A DNA stretch of 63,366 nt from Rickettsiales bacterium (GTDB lineage: Bacteria > Pseudomonadota > Alphaproteobacteria > Rs-D84): contig JAISKV010000005.1 of assembly GCA_031260805.1 (NCBI GenBank), positions 1-63,366 of the forward strand. The letters run 5' to 3'. The position numbers were made by a program, and so were the translations under genes. Numbering within the stretch: the first letter of the stretch is position 1; every line of letters starts with the position of its first letter. The notes under the pieces are model-generated. The model saw only the letters and a list, made by a program, of their open reading frames with translations, had not been told where the DNA came from and made no database searches. Of this stretch, positions 26,435-37,592 are shown in pieces.

Positions 26435-26867
26435 GCCCCAGACCAGCCGGCGAAAACCGCCCGACATTATTCATCAATTCTTGCAGCGCGTTCAATTCAA
26501 CCGCTGCCGGGATTGGCGTTTCATCGCCGTCCAGACCAATGCCGGCAAAGTCCCCATCGTGCAGAACCCGCGTTTTTGTAATGCGTCCCGCCCCGTCTGC
26601 CCATGCGAACAGCGCGGTTTTATTGGAAAACGAATGCGGAAACGGCCCGTTATAGTTTTCATCCGCGCCGTAATACATCAATATTTTTTCGCGCCCGTAC
26701 AGGGTCTGACCCTGGGGGCTGCCGAATTTCTCTTCCAGTCCCGCGACAGTCTTCACGCCGGCCGCCTGTGCGTCAATATCATCCGGGAACACATACCCGC
26801 GGTGCTTGGTCTGGCACGCCGCCAGACAAATGAAAGATAACAGATAAAAGATTGCAGTTTTTCTCAT
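26430..26867 (-). CDS. BamE/SmpA-like outer-membrane lipoprotein
   Basis: The 145-residue protein has lipobox LAAC (cysteine at 18) and a GYVFPDDID...GVKTVAGLEEKFGSPQG layout similar to alphaproteobacterial BamE-like lipoproteins of the Bam complex. Its signal peptide core is written in ATCTTTT heptads. It overlaps the stop codon of the giant upstream gene by ATGA. The BamE assignment is tentative because the segment after residue 60 is unusual. Confidence 0.6.
   Translation of the reverse strand: MRKTAIFYLLSFICLAACQTKHRGYVFPDDIDAQAAGVKTVAGLEEKFGSPQGQTLYGREKILMYYGADENYNGPFPHSFSNKTALFAWADGAGRITKTRVLHDGDFAGIGLDGDETPIPAAVELNALQELMNNVGRFSPAGLGQ
26826..26856. repeat. Heptad array H5 in the BamE-like signal peptide
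   Basis: On the minus strand ATCTTTT, ATCTGTT, ATCTTTC encode IFYLLSFI, the same peptide core as in the other H5-containing signal peptides. Confidence 0.75.
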
Positions 26868-29800
26868 CGTTCGCCTTTGCCATCATTTTGGTCTTTAATA
26901 TACCGCTTGTCAATACCCATGATTGTTTCGGAATATGAAATCTCAGCCTGATTTTTATCCATTTGGACCGCCGGGACGAATTCATCCGGCGCGTCAAAGA
27001 CAAACTTGATGCCGCCCTGCCCGGCCGATACCGCCGGCCGCTTGCCGCGCATCAGCATTTTGGCCGCAACGCCCAGTTTTATAAACTTGTCCATCGCGCC
27101 GGCGCCAACGACCGCCGAAATTATTTCATTCAGTTCCGCGCCGCTTAACGATTTGCTGGGATTTTTAGAGTATTCAATTATGTCGGAAAGCGCAAACAAA
27201 CCTTTCTGAATATCCGCGATATAGTCGGCGTTTACGCCCAGAATTCCGGCTTTCTTTGACATCTCTTCGGTCTTTTTAGAAATCGCGACCGCCAAATCCC
27301 GGCCATGCGCGACAGAATTCGCGACAGATTCCAGCAAATCGCCCAGCATCAAGCGGTCATTCTTGCCTGGCCGCCGCATCATCATGCCGCCGGTGTCAAA
27401 GATATTTATCGCGACATTGCCGTCGGGCAAAACCTGAAAATTCTGCTGGCCTGCATGCCGGTCAATATCCCACGCGCCGCCGGCCAGCATGTTGCGCAGT
27501 TCCAGCGCGACATACGCGCGCGCCATGTCGTGCTTTTTATCCAGCGGCAATTCGTCGCTGTTCAGCGACCGGCCCGCCGCCATGTCCATAATTTTATAGC
27601 CGTCGCCATAAAAGTTCCACTTGGCCGCGCGCGGCGAATATTTCACCCCGTCAATTTCAACCGCGGTTCCGGAATACATTTTTTCCGCCGCGACAAACTG
27701 TGCGTTTCCCGCAATCGCGTTTGTCTCGGTATCGGCGGACTGCCGCGCCCGCTTTGCAATATTCTTCATCGGCGAATAAGCGGAATCAATTTTTGACAAA
27801 TCCGCGACCGTTTTTTCAATAACGCCAAACCCGAACGCGGCCTTGTCCGATGCATTCGGACGCAGCAGTTGCAGCACTTTCGGACCGCCGTCAAATTCAA
27901 TCGCGACCGTTATCCAAAAACTGCCCGCGCCCAACAATTCCCCGACGCGCCCGATGCGCGCGCGCAGTTCATTCGGAACGGTCCGTTCAATTATGTCAAA
28001 AATTTCCGCCCTGTTCGGCGATTCCGCGCTGTCGCGCAAACGCGCCAATTCGCGGCGGATGCCGACCGGCAGCCCGTTGATATACGACACCAATTGCCCG
28101 AATTTTATCCACGCGGGGCCCATCGTCTCAAAGAACTGGCGCAGGCCGCGCCCAACCAAGGCATCCGCATCGCCCGCATCTGATTTTTCATCACCCAGAT
28201 GCCCGGACGCGGCAATTGCGGCCAGCATTGTCGGACCCGCGTTGCCGAAATTTTTTACAACGCTGGACAAAATGATTTTCGCCATAACGGAATATTTGCC
28301 GTCATCGCCGAAATACAAATTTGCGACGAAATCAACATTGTTATTCATGCTGGATGATATTTTCATGCGGCTTAACAATTTGTCCATCACGACGGTCTTT
28401 TCCGCGATGGACGCGTCGGCATAAGCCTTGTGAATCTGGCGAAATGTTTCCGCGCCAGCCCGTCCCAGCATTATTTCTGGAATCTTGGCCACGGATTCAT
28501 CCGTCAGCGGCGACAGCAGAAAATTTATAATGGATTCCGACCTGTATCCGACGGCATCCATAAGTGCGTCAAACAAGTGGCCCTTGGCTGAATGCTTATC
28601 AAAATCGGCCGCGTCAACCGTAATCGTTTTTTTGTCGCCCAACAGTTTTGCGGCCGCCGCCTGGGATACCACCCGCCTGGACAGCATTTCCAAAATCTGC
28701 TGCTGGGTCTGCGCGTCAAATTTATACGCGGCGATGCGGTCTGATTCAGCGCGGATTGCGGCCAGTTTTTCCGCGCTGCCATCATCAATGCCAATTTTCT
28801 TGACAGATTCGGCCAAGTATAAATTTATCAGCCCGGCACGCTGGTCCATGAATTTCAACGGCCCGCGCCGGTTCAGATAAGTTTTGTCTGAAAAATAATT
28901 GCCGCTTAAAACCGCCGCAGACATTTCCTGGGGATTCGGCAATGCCGCAATCGCGTCAACCAGACGGTCCAGAAAATCACCCTGGTTGTCAGCGAACAGA
29001 CCAGCATGTTCGCACACCGCGTACCAGTCAAGCAAGCCCTGGGCATCTATTGGAATTTGTCCGGATTTATTCAGCGCATCCCAAAACAACTTTAATAACG
29101 CTTTGTTGATTATTGATGAATCTACGGATGACATTTTATCCAGATCGCTGATAATTTTTAGAAAATCGGGCGCGCCGCCAAATATTTTTCCAGCAATATA
29201 AATATTTGGGTACTGCGTGCCGTGCATCTGATACAAACTGTTATCCGGAACGACGCAAAGCCGTGCAAAAATATCGCCAAACTGCCGGTCTGGCAGTCTG
29301 GAAATCGCATAATCAATTATTTTATGTGTAAGAGATCTGAAATCTGATATCCGCGATAAATATTCTATGGCTATCGCGTCCTTGGCGGCCGGGGACCATA
29401 TTTCTTTGCCATCGTCGCGGCCATCAACAAATATATGCCTTTCAATTACGGAATAACCAAATTTTCCGGAAACGCACGCCATTTTTACCAGCGCAGATGC
29501 CAGGTTATCTGGCCAGAATTTCCCGCCGCCCGCGCCGAATGTCTTGTATCCGCTGCCGCCGTCATCACCGTTTTTCTTATAATATTCAGAAATTATTTCC
29601 CAACCGATATTCATATAATTATTAAAAATTTTGTCATAATCGTCATTCTCTGAAAAAACCGCGGCCGCGGATTGCGGATCTCTGGCCCCGTTGAGCAAAT
29701 CCGCAAGAGCATTTGTTTTCGCGGCATATTTTTTGATGTTCTGTATATTTAATAATTCGTAAAACACAAGTGAATCCACCAGGCCGTGTAATATCCCATC

Positions 29801-31117
29801 TGGGCCGATTTTCATATATCCGCTGCTAGTGTTATAATAATAAAATCCGTCAATTATTGACATTTTTTTACTGGATAAATTGAATACATCTTGTAAGACC
29901 CATTGCAATTCATTAATATCATCCGCCCACAGCAACAGATTCAGCCATGGCACGCGTTCGCCCGGCGCAAAGTCCTGTTTCGGCAGATTAAATCTGAAAT
30001 ATTTTATATAAATCTGGTGCTCCCTTATGTTGGGAAGCGTCCTTTCGGCCGAATTCTTGTCAGCGGCCAGCAGCAATTCGTCAATCAAATCGCCAACATT
30101 TTGCATCTCGGGCCAGGTTGATGGCGGCAACCGCAAGGAATAATCGTTCCATATCCTGTCCATAATTGCGTCGCATTCTTTGAGCGTCCGGCCCGATTCC
30201 GCCAGCGCCGCCATGAATCCAGGATAAATCGCGCTCAATTCCGCATACGCCGGCGAATTTTTATTTATTTCGTCCCATGCAAAATTATCATCTTGGAATC
30301 TCTCTTTTGGCAAAGATTTAGAGTTCAGAACCGCTTTGCACAGGTCTGAAAATCTGTGATTATTGCCGATATTGCCGGCCCGGATTTCAGGAATCAGCGC
30401 GCGCATGATTTTCGCGGTCAAAATCTGCGACGCGTCGTCTGTCTTGAATTCGCGCCGCAATACCGATTCAACAAAACCGTATGCGCCGTCTTTCTCGGCC
30501 GCCGCCAGATACTTTTTCTGAAACCCGCCCCATCCGACGCGCAGCGCGGGATTCGGTTTCGGCGAACCCAGTTCTATTTTTTTCTTGGTCAGATAAATCC
30601 GCAGATCTTCCGATCGGGCCAGTTCGCTGCCGTGCACATCCAATGATGCCAGCAGATTTATGCTTTTATCAAACAGTTTGTCCGTAAATGCCAACGCCGC
30701 GTCAGGATCGTATCCCGCGGATATCATCATGTCAATTGAGTGCAGATCCGCCAGCCGTTCCTGGAAAATATTATTTTTGGAATCCTTCCAGATATATTGG
30801 TAAATAAAGTGGCCCAATTCATGGCCCAGAACATACGCCAACTCCGATTCGCTGGCGCACATTTTTATCAGCGCGTCATTCGCGAAAATAATATGCCTGC
30901 CGTTCAATGCGTGTTTTTTATTCACAAAGCAGGCCTGCGGCCCGTGGCCGCGGCCGGTCAGGAATGTGAATTCATTGATATCAAATTCAGGCCCGGCATG
31001 CGCCATCAGCCGCGCCGCAACCGCGCGCATTTTGTCGGACGCCATCCTGCCGGCATCTGATGCCGGATCAATGACATTCAGTTCTTCCCATAAATCTTTT
31101 GCCAGAATCTTATCCAT
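26864..31117 (-). CDS. Giant fusion: M48-type metallopeptidase domain plus ABC1/UbiB-like kinase-fold domain
   Basis: The 1417-residue protein has no signal peptide. Near the N-terminus HELGH (99-103) and ERLAD (from 120) form an M48/gluzincin zinc site. About 850 residues of helical sequence follow with no recognised domain. From about residue 990 it resembles ABC1/UbiB: GPAWIKFGQLVS (the KxGQ motif), a glycine-rich LGAGSFW loop, IDRHAGQQNF (catalytic-loop-like) and IFDTGG (DFG-like). The usual ATP lysine appears replaced by Gln in KVLQLLRP. It starts three bases after nifJ, inside the operon. The function is unknown. Confidence 0.65.
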   Translation of the reverse strand: MDKILAKDLWEELNVIDPASDAGRMASDKMRAVAARLMAHAGPEFDINEFTFLTGRGHGPQACFVNKKHALNGRHIIFANDALIKMCASESELAYVLGHELGHFIYQYIWKDSKNNIFQERLADLHSIDMMISAGYDPDAALAFTDKLFDKSINLLASLDVHGSELARSEDLRIYLTKKKIELGSPKPNPALRVGWGGFQKKYLAAAEKDGAYGFVESVLRREFKTDDASQILTAKIMRALIPEIRAGNIGNNHRFSDLCKAVLNSKSLPKERFQDDNFAWDEINKNSPAYAELSAIYPGFMAALAESGRTLKECDAIMDRIWNDYSLRLPPSTWPEMQNVGDLIDELLLAADKNSAERTLPNIREHQIYIKYFRFNLPKQDFAPGERVPWLNLLLWADDINELQWVLQDVFNLSSKKMSIIDGFYYYNTSSGYMKIGPDGILHGLVDSLVFYELLNIQNIKKYAAKTNALADLLNGARDPQSAAAVFSENDDYDKIFNNYMNIGWEIISEYYKKNGDDGGSGYKTFGAGGGKFWPDNLASALVKMACVSGKFGYSVIERHIFVDGRDDGKEIWSPAAKDAIAIEYLSRISDFRSLTHKIIDYAISRLPDRQFGDIFARLCVVPDNSLYQMHGTQYPNIYIAGKIFGGAPDFLKIISDLDKMSSVDSSIINKALLKLFWDALNKSGQIPIDAQGLLDWYAVCEHAGLFADNQGDFLDRLVDAIAALPNPQEMSAAVLSGNYFSDKTYLNRRGPLKFMDQRAGLINLYLAESVKKIGIDDGSAEKLAAIRAESDRIAAYKFDAQTQQQILEMLSRRVVSQAAAAKLLGDKKTITVDAADFDKHSAKGHLFDALMDAVGYRSESIINFLLSPLTDESVAKIPEIMLGRAGAETFRQIHKAYADASIAEKTVVMDKLLSRMKISSSMNNNVDFVANLYFGDDGKYSVMAKIILSSVVKNFGNAGPTMLAAIAASGHLGDEKSDAGDADALVGRGLRQFFETMGPAWIKFGQLVSYINGLPVGIRRELARLRDSAESPNRAEIFDIIERTVPNELRARIGRVGELLGAGSFWITVAIEFDGGPKVLQLLRPNASDKAAFGFGVIEKTVADLSKIDSAYSPMKNIAKRARQSADTETNAIAGNAQFVAAEKMYSGTAVEIDGVKYSPRAAKWNFYGDGYKIMDMAAGRSLNSDELPLDKKHDMARAYVALELRNMLAGGAWDIDRHAGQQNFQVLPDGNVAINIFDTGGMMMRRPGKNDRLMLGDLLESVANSVAHGRDLAVAISKKTEEMSKKAGILGVNADYIADIQKGLFALSDIIEYSKNPSKSLSGAELNEIISAVVGAGAMDKFIKLGVAAKMLMRGKRPAVSAGQGGIKFVFDAPDEFVPAVQMDKNQAEISYSETIMGIDKRYIKDQNDGKGER

Positions 31118-31120
31118 GTC

Positions 31121-33439
31121 TTAACTGTCTTTTTCGCGCATGGCGAAGTTTGCGATGTGCTGCTTTAACTCGCGCCGATAATCATTATTTTTTGACGCGC
31201 TGGCCACCAGTTTGTCAAAGTTCTTGTTCACCGCCGCAGCCGCCGCAAAGCGGTTTTCCGATTTTATAAATTCGGCGAACGCAGCCGCGTCCGCGCCGCT
31301 GCTGTCCATGGACAGCCCGGTTTCCGGATGAAACCTGAACAGCGGCCATGCGCCGGAATTCACGATTGACTGCTGGTGCGCCACAGAGTTTTTCAGATCA
31401 AACCCGTGCGAGATGCAAGGGCTGTACGCCAGGATTATTGACGGGCCGTCGAACGACTCGGCTTCGCGGAATGCACGGATTGCCTGGACCTGATTCGCGC
31501 CCAATGCAATCTGCGCGACATACGCGCCGGACATCATCGCAATCAGCCCCAGATCTTTTTTCGCATGCTCCTTGCCGCCGACCGCGAATTTCATGGACGC
31601 GCCGAACGGCGTAGATTTTGACGACTGGCCGCCTGTGTTGGAATACCCTTCGGTATCCAGAACCAGGACATTCACATTTTCGCCGCTGTGCAGCACATGA
31701 TCCAATCCGCCGTATCCGATATCGTACGCCCAGCCGTCCCCGCCGATTATCCAGACGGACTTGTCGGTTGCCGCATCAGCCATGGAATCCAGCATTTTCT
31801 GATTTTTATTTTCTGATTTTTCCAATGTTTCCAAAAACGCTTTTTTCTGATTCAGCGCCAAACGCATGCCCAGACCGTATTCGGCATTATCCTCAAACAG
31901 AGAATTTGACCATGCCGGGCCGCATCCGCGCGAATCCGCGCGCCAGGGCGTCGTCGGCAGGTTTCCGCCGTAAATGGAAGAGCATCCCGTCGCGTTCGCG
32001 ACCACCATCTTGTCGCCGAACAAATGCGCCAGCAATTTGATGTAAGGCGTTTCGCCGCATCCGGCGCACGCGCCCGGAAACTCAAAATAATGCGGCAGCA
32101 GTTCAATGTGCTTTGGAATGTTCAGGTTTAATTTTTCGCGCGGAAATTCAGGTAAATCCGCCGCGTCGTCAAACGCCGCCTGGTCCGCTTCGTTAATCGG
32201 AATCATGCGCAGCGCGGATACCGGACAATTTCCGACGCACACCTTGCATCCCGTGCAGTCCGCTGGACTGATGTTTAATGTGAACCGCGCATCCTGCCCC
32301 AATTCCGGCGTTTTCATATCAACAAATTTCACTTTTAACTTTTCACTTTTCACTTTATCAGAATCAACCGCGTTGATTCTGATTGCCGCGTGCGGGCACA
32401 GCATGCTGCACTTGCCGCATTGAATGCACTTGTCCAGATCAACCGCCGCGACATGCGCCGCCATCGCGCGCTTTTCATACCTGGCCGTGCCGACCGGGAA
32501 TTCGCCGTAATTCTGAAACACCGACACAGGCAGATCGTCGCCGCGCATCGCCGCCATTTCGCCCAGCGTCGCCGCAATGCCGACCGGCGCGCCGATCATC
32601 GCCGGGATAAAGTCCGGCGCGTCGGCCGCTGGCGCGGACGGCAGCCGGAATTCAATCAGAAATTCCACGGCGCGGTCAACCGCCGCCCAGTTAGCCGCGA
32701 CGATATCCATGCCTTTCTTTTTATATGTCTTTTCAATCGCGTCTTTGGCGGACCCGGCCGCGACCGCCGGATCAATAATTTTCGTCAGATTGAAGAAATT
32801 CAGCATGATGAAAGTATTTGTTCTGCTGCCCAGCCCCAGTTCCGCCGCCGCCCGATTCGCATCCAGAAAATAAACGCGCGCGCGCATGCGTATCAAATGC
32901 TCGGCCGCGCTGCGCGGCAGCATCGCGAATGCATCCGCGGGCGCGATTCCGGTGTTTATCATAACAGTGCCGCCGGGCCGCAATCCGCGGAAGACATCAA
33001 ACCGCCGCGCGATGATGAAATTGGAAACCGATATGAAATCCGCGTATTCCACCAAGTATTGCGACCGTATGTGATCCGGCGCGAATCGCAGATGCGAAGC
33101 GGTCAGCCCGCCGCTTTTCTTGGAATCGTAAACCGCGTATGACTGGGGAAACAATTCCGAATTTTCACCGACAATCTTTACAATGTTCTTGACCGCGCCG
33201 ACCGTGCCGTCAGACCCAATTCCGTAAAGAATCGCGGACCGGTATCCCGCATCGTCATTCGCGAACAGCGGATCGGTTTTCAGCGACAGCCCGGTCAGAT
33301 CATCATTGATTCCGACGGTAAAGTTATGACGCAGTTCGCCCAGTTTCATATCGCGCACAATGGCCGCGACATCGCGCGGCTTGAACTCTTTGGACCCCAG
33401 TCCGTACCGCCCGCCGAAAATTTTTATATCTTTATGCAT
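31121..33439 (-). CDS. nifJ: Pyruvate:ferredoxin oxidoreductase, C-terminal part
   Basis: The 772-residue protein corresponds to the C-terminal two thirds of single-chain PFOR. It begins at IFGGRYGLGSKEF, has two 4Fe-4S motifs (CIQCGKCSMLCP and CTGCKVCVGNCP), then the thiamine-diphosphate domain with CAGCGETPY and GGDGWAYDIGYGG. With the N-terminal part 1.5 kb upstream it should oxidise pyruvate to acetyl-CoA and reduce ferredoxin. A heptad array is translated between the two cluster motifs. Confidence 0.93.
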   Translation of the reverse strand: MHKDIKIFGGRYGLGSKEFKPRDVAAIVRDMKLGELRHNFTVGINDDLTGLSLKTDPLFANDDAGYRSAILYGIGSDGTVGAVKNIVKIVGENSELFPQSYAVYDSKKSGGLTASHLRFAPDHIRSQYLVEYADFISVSNFIIARRFDVFRGLRPGGTVMINTGIAPADAFAMLPRSAAEHLIRMRARVYFLDANRAAAELGLGSRTNTFIMLNFFNLTKIIDPAVAAGSAKDAIEKTYKKKGMDIVAANWAAVDRAVEFLIEFRLPSAPAADAPDFIPAMIGAPVGIAATLGEMAAMRGDDLPVSVFQNYGEFPVGTARYEKRAMAAHVAAVDLDKCIQCGKCSMLCPHAAIRINAVDSDKVKSEKLKVKFVDMKTPELGQDARFTLNISPADCTGCKVCVGNCPVSALRMIPINEADQAAFDDAADLPEFPREKLNLNIPKHIELLPHYFEFPGACAGCGETPYIKLLAHLFGDKMVVANATGCSSIYGGNLPTTPWRADSRGCGPAWSNSLFEDNAEYGLGMRLALNQKKAFLETLEKSENKNQKMLDSMADAATDKSVWIIGGDGWAYDIGYGGLDHVLHSGENVNVLVLDTEGYSNTGGQSSKSTPFGASMKFAVGGKEHAKKDLGLIAMMSGAYVAQIALGANQVQAIRAFREAESFDGPSIILAYSPCISHGFDLKNSVAHQQSIVNSGAWPLFRFHPETGLSMDSSGADAAAFAEFIKSENRFAAAAAVNKNFDKLVASASKNNDYRRELKQHIANFAMREKDS
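32327..32357. repeat. Heptad array H3 (AAAGTGA/TTTTCAC) inside nifJ
   Basis: Units TTTTAAC, TTTTCAC, TTTTCAC are translated on the minus strand as KVKSEKLKVKF between the two ferredoxin-like motifs. One unit carries TTAA in place of TCAC, which avoids an in-frame stop. Confidence 0.85.
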
Positions 33440-33443
33440 TTAA

Positions 33444-34091
33444 TCAAGCCTTTGTTTCTTTCAACCAACTTTTAATAGATTTTACCGATGAAACGGCTAT
33501 CACAATCTCTGCGAAAATATACAGCCAGGATCCGGACATTGCAAATAAAAACACCCCGAAACTGTCGGCGGCAAGAAAGCAGAACCAAGCGTCTATTTTC
33601 TTTCTTATAATCAGGACATTTCCGACAAGAATCAACGCGGTATACAGCCAGTCCATGATTGTAATCGCCCCCAGTTCTGTTCCGAAAAACATCACCCAGG
33701 CAGCGGCAGCCAGAACGAGAGCGATTCTTAACCGACTGTCCAAAAACGACGGTTTTAATTCTTTTTTATTCTTGGCCGGGTGCCGCCAAGACCAGATTGA
33801 CAATGCCAGAATCGCGCATAAAACAATGGATAGAGTCATGTTCCCATACAATCCCAAATGCCAAAACCACCACGCCAAAATTGCGCGAAACGCCATGTTG
33901 AAAATGAAACCCTGAACTTTTTGCCTGCGGATCAGATCAATTGAAACAGGAACGATTATGACCGCAATCAGTTCTATCGGCGACACTGAAATTCCGAAAC
34001 AAAAACGCAGCGCGGCAACCCAAACGGCCAAAGCCGCCCAGAAAAAAGCAATCATTCTGTTTTCATAAACAAACCGTCTCATTTCAGACAT
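33444..34091 (-). CDS. PnuC-like nicotinamide riboside (vitamin) transporter
   Basis: The 215-residue membrane protein has about six to seven hydrophobic helices and PnuC-like features: a conserved FWHLGLYGNMTLS segment and a W-rich IWSW followed by a charged loop. Members import nicotinamide riboside or thiamine precursors by facilitated diffusion. It lies between the two PFOR halves with four-base spacing to the downstream half. The substrate is not determined. Confidence 0.65.
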   Translation of the reverse strand: MSEMRRFVYENRMIAFFWAALAVWVAALRFCFGISVSPIELIAVIIVPVSIDLIRRQKVQGFIFNMAFRAILAWWFWHLGLYGNMTLSIVLCAILALSIWSWRHPAKNKKELKPSFLDSRLRIALVLAAAAWVMFFGTELGAITIMDWLYTALILVGNVLIIRKKIDAWFCFLAADSFGVFLFAMSGSWLYIFAEIVIAVSSVKSIKSWLKETKA

Positions 34092-34476
34092 TCCTGTTGT
34101 TCAGTATCGTAATTGTCAATTTGCACTTATTCCCCTTCGCCAGCGAAGGGGAATAATCTGGAATAAACACCGCTTCTTTTTTAGTCACACCTGTGCCAAC
34201 AGATATAATCATATCAAGATTGTAATAATCTAATTCTTCTGTCGTTGTGCCGCGAAATCCTTGCTCTATGACTGTTGCAATTTTTGCAACAGTCGCGTTT
34301 TCCGTCAGTTCACCATCGGAAAATATATTCTTTATATGCCTTGATATATTTGATTTATCCCTGCCAAACAGGGTTGAAATCTGATTAAGATTCAACCATA
34401 CCGTATCATTTTCCAACCGAACTTCAACATGATTTCCATTCGGATTTTCATAAATTATTATCTGATTATTTTCCAT
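34084..34476 (-). pseudogene. Truncated RhuM-family protein
   Basis: The 130-residue product matches only the N-terminal third of RhuM-type proteins (LNLNQISTLFGRDKSNISRHI, LDYYNLDMIISVG). After that a family A palindrome core supplies DYSPSLAKGNK and a short tail to the stop. The rest of the gene is missing, so it is probably a remnant. It overlaps the start of the PnuC-like gene. Confidence 0.7.
34129..34155. repeat. Core hairpin of palindromic family A inside the RhuM remnant
   Basis: ATTCCCCTTCGCCAGCGAAG and its closing strand form a near-perfect palindrome identical to the core hairpin of complete family A elements. It is in frame near the 3' end of the remnant. Confidence 0.8.
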
Positions 34477-34489
34477 TTATCTATCCGTA

Positions 34490-34924
34490 TCACAACTCTT
34501 TTATCATCTCAACGAAAGTCTCGCCGGCGACAAAGCCAAACCGCTTGTAAAAATTCACAAGGCGCGGATTTTGCGAATCTGCATACAAAACTAAGTATTT
34601 GCCACCGTTTTCTTTTACGCGCGCGGCAAACGCGTCCATAATTTTTTTATAAACATCCGTTCCGCGAAAATCCGGATGAACCGTAAAATAACTCCCCATG
34701 GCCCAGGTCGGATTTACAAAATTTTCACCAAACACGAATGCGATAATTTTATTGTTTTGTTCCGCAACAAGAACTATGCCGCGCTGCGCGTCTATCTGAT
34801 TTTGCAAATCAATATCACTGAAAGAAATTTCCGCATCAGAACCGGCGCCAAAAGTCAGCACCCCAATTTTTTGCAGTTCTTTGATTGCATCAAAATCTTT
34901 GGGCTGCGCATTGCGAATTATCAT
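34490..34924 (-). CDS. GNAT-family N-acetyltransferase
   Basis: The 144-residue protein has the GNAT layout: an N-terminal IIRNAQPKDFDAI strand-helix, YFTVHPDFRGTDVYKKIMDA as motif A and NPRLVNFYKRFGF near the end. It starts three bases after the stop codon of the PFOR N-terminal part and is one of three passenger genes between the PFOR halves. The substrate is unknown. Confidence 0.75.
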   Translation of the reverse strand: MIIRNAQPKDFDAIKELQKIGVLTFGAGSDAEISFSDIDLQNQIDAQRGIVLVAEQNNKIIAFVFGENFVNPTWAMGSYFTVHPDFRGTDVYKKIMDAFAARVKENGGKYLVLYADSQNPRLVNFYKRFGFVAGETFVEMIKEL

Positions 34925-34927
34925 TCC

Positions 34928-36138
<1,211 letters not shown>

Positions 36139-36140
36139 GA

Positions 36141-37454
36141 TTATTCCTTTGTTTTATTAATATTTACTTTGGCCAATGCGCGGACCATGTCCATCGCGCG
36201 CTGCAACTGATAGTCGCGCGCTTCTTTTTCTTCATCGCTCAACTTTGCCGCATCTTCATCGTCGTCGGTTTTCTTGTCGTCTTTCTTAGTGTCGTTTTTC
36301 AACGCGCGCGAAAAAGACGCTTCGGAGAAAATGTCTTTTTTCTTTTCCAAAACTTCCACCTTGGACTGCAAGACTTCCACATCGGGCGTGATGCCTTCGC
36401 CCTGGATAGACTTGCCGGAAGGCGTGTAATACCGCGCGATTGTCAGATGAATCGCAGTGCCGTCCTTGAACGGCTTTTGCTGCTGCACGCTGCCTTTGCC
36501 AAAAGACTGGCTGCCCATCACGACGGCGCGGCCGTTGTCTTGCAGCGCGCCCGCGACGATTTCAGACGCGGACGCGGATCCGTGGTTTATCAAAACAACC
36601 ACGGGCTTGCCGCCCGCCAGGTCCCCCGGGGTCGCCGCATTCCTTTCAATCCCAGACTCATCACGGCCGCGCGTGGAAACGATTTCACCACTGTCCAAAA
36701 AGGCATCCGCGACATCAATCGCCGCGGTCAGATATCCGCCCGGATTGTTGCGCACATCCAGTATGTACCCGATGACTTTTTTCTTTTCCAAACCGGCGAT
36801 GGCTTCTTTTATTTCCTTGGCCGTCGTCGCACCAAAATCCGAAATGCGGATATAGCCCAGTTTATTGTCGTCGCCCTTGGTGTCGGACTTAACTGACTTC
36901 ACCTTTATAACCGCGCGTTTCAGCGTCAAGACGCGCGGCTCGCGCGAACCGTCGCTGACTATCGTCAGTTTTACCTTGGTCCCTGGCTTGCCTTTCATCT
37001 TTTTGACCGCCTGGTTCAGCGTCATGTCAAAAACCTGCTCTCCGTCAATGTGGGTTATATAGTCGCCCGGCTTGATTCCGGCACGCGCCGCAGGCGTGTC
37101 GTCCAGCGGCGAAATGACGCGCACCGCCCCACGGTCAGAAGTAATCTGAATGCCCAGACCGCCGAAAGAGCCGCCTGTTTTATCGGTAAACTCCTTCATG
37201 TCTTCGGCCGGCAGGTATGAAGAATGCGGATCCAAAGATTCCAGCATGCCGTTCATGGCTGCCTCTAACATCTTTTTCTCATCCACTTCCTCCACATAAT
37301 TTTCACGCGCAGCCTCGAACACCAGCGCGAATTTTTTAAGTTCTTCGTAAATCTGCGCGTCTGTCAAATGCTTGACCGGCTCTTTCTTTTTGTCCGCGGC
37401 CTGCGCTGAAAAAAGAATAAGGAACAACGATCCCAGAATAAAGAATTTTTTCAT
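36141..37454 (-). CDS. ctpA: Carboxy-terminal processing protease (S41)
   Basis: The 437-residue periplasmic protease has a signal peptide ending at SAQAA (residue 20), a PDZ domain around residues 85-185 and the S41 catalytic domain. The probable catalytic serine is Ser295 in GSASASE, with lysine Lys320 in SFGKGS, 25 residues later as usual. A charged Lys/Asp-rich stretch lies near residue 390. It likely trims C-termini of envelope proteins. Confidence 0.93.
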   Translation of the reverse strand: MKKFFILGSLFLILFSAQAADKKKEPVKHLTDAQIYEELKKFALVFEAARENYVEEVDEKKMLEAAMNGMLESLDPHSSYLPAEDMKEFTDKTGGSFGGLGIQITSDRGAVRVISPLDDTPAARAGIKPGDYITHIDGEQVFDMTLNQAVKKMKGKPGTKVKLTIVSDGSREPRVLTLKRAVIKVKSVKSDTKGDDNKLGYIRISDFGATTAKEIKEAIAGLEKKKVIGYILDVRNNPGGYLTAAIDVADAFLDSGEIVSTRGRDESGIERNAATPGDLAGGKPVVVLINHGSASASEIVAGALQDNGRAVVMGSQSFGKGSVQQQKPFKDGTAIHLTIARYYTPSGKSIQGEGITPDVEVLQSKVEVLEKKKDIFSEASFSRALKNDTKKDDKKTDDDEDAAKLSDEEKEARDYQLQRAMDMVRALAKVNINKTKE

Positions 37455-37534
37455 ATTTTCCCCTGTATAGCGGTCAAAATATACTAGAAAAATGACATTA
37501 ACGCAATTAGTTTTTAGTTTTCAGTCGTCCCCCC

Positions 37535-37562
37535 TTGACGCCCGTATTTTTTTACCTATATT
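37535..37562 (+). promoter_or_regulatory. dnaK promoter
   Basis: TTGACG and TATATT are 16 bases apart. An overlapping reading, CTTGACG with CCTATAT 14 bases later, partly matches a heat-shock sigma32 site. The expected transcript start lies downstream of an earlier in-frame ATG (37566), fixing the dnaK start at 37593. Confidence 0.65.
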
Positions 37563-37592
37563 CCCATGGAACAAATTAAAATGGAGAATCAA

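Noticed and set aside
33440-34927. PFOR split as a sequencing frameshift
   Set aside because: Three distinct genes lie between the parts, so one base change cannot explain it.
37566-37592. Earlier dnaK start codon
   Set aside because: It lies only four bases past the -10 box, upstream of the expected transcript start. The downstream ATG has a ribosome site and gives the canonical N-terminus.
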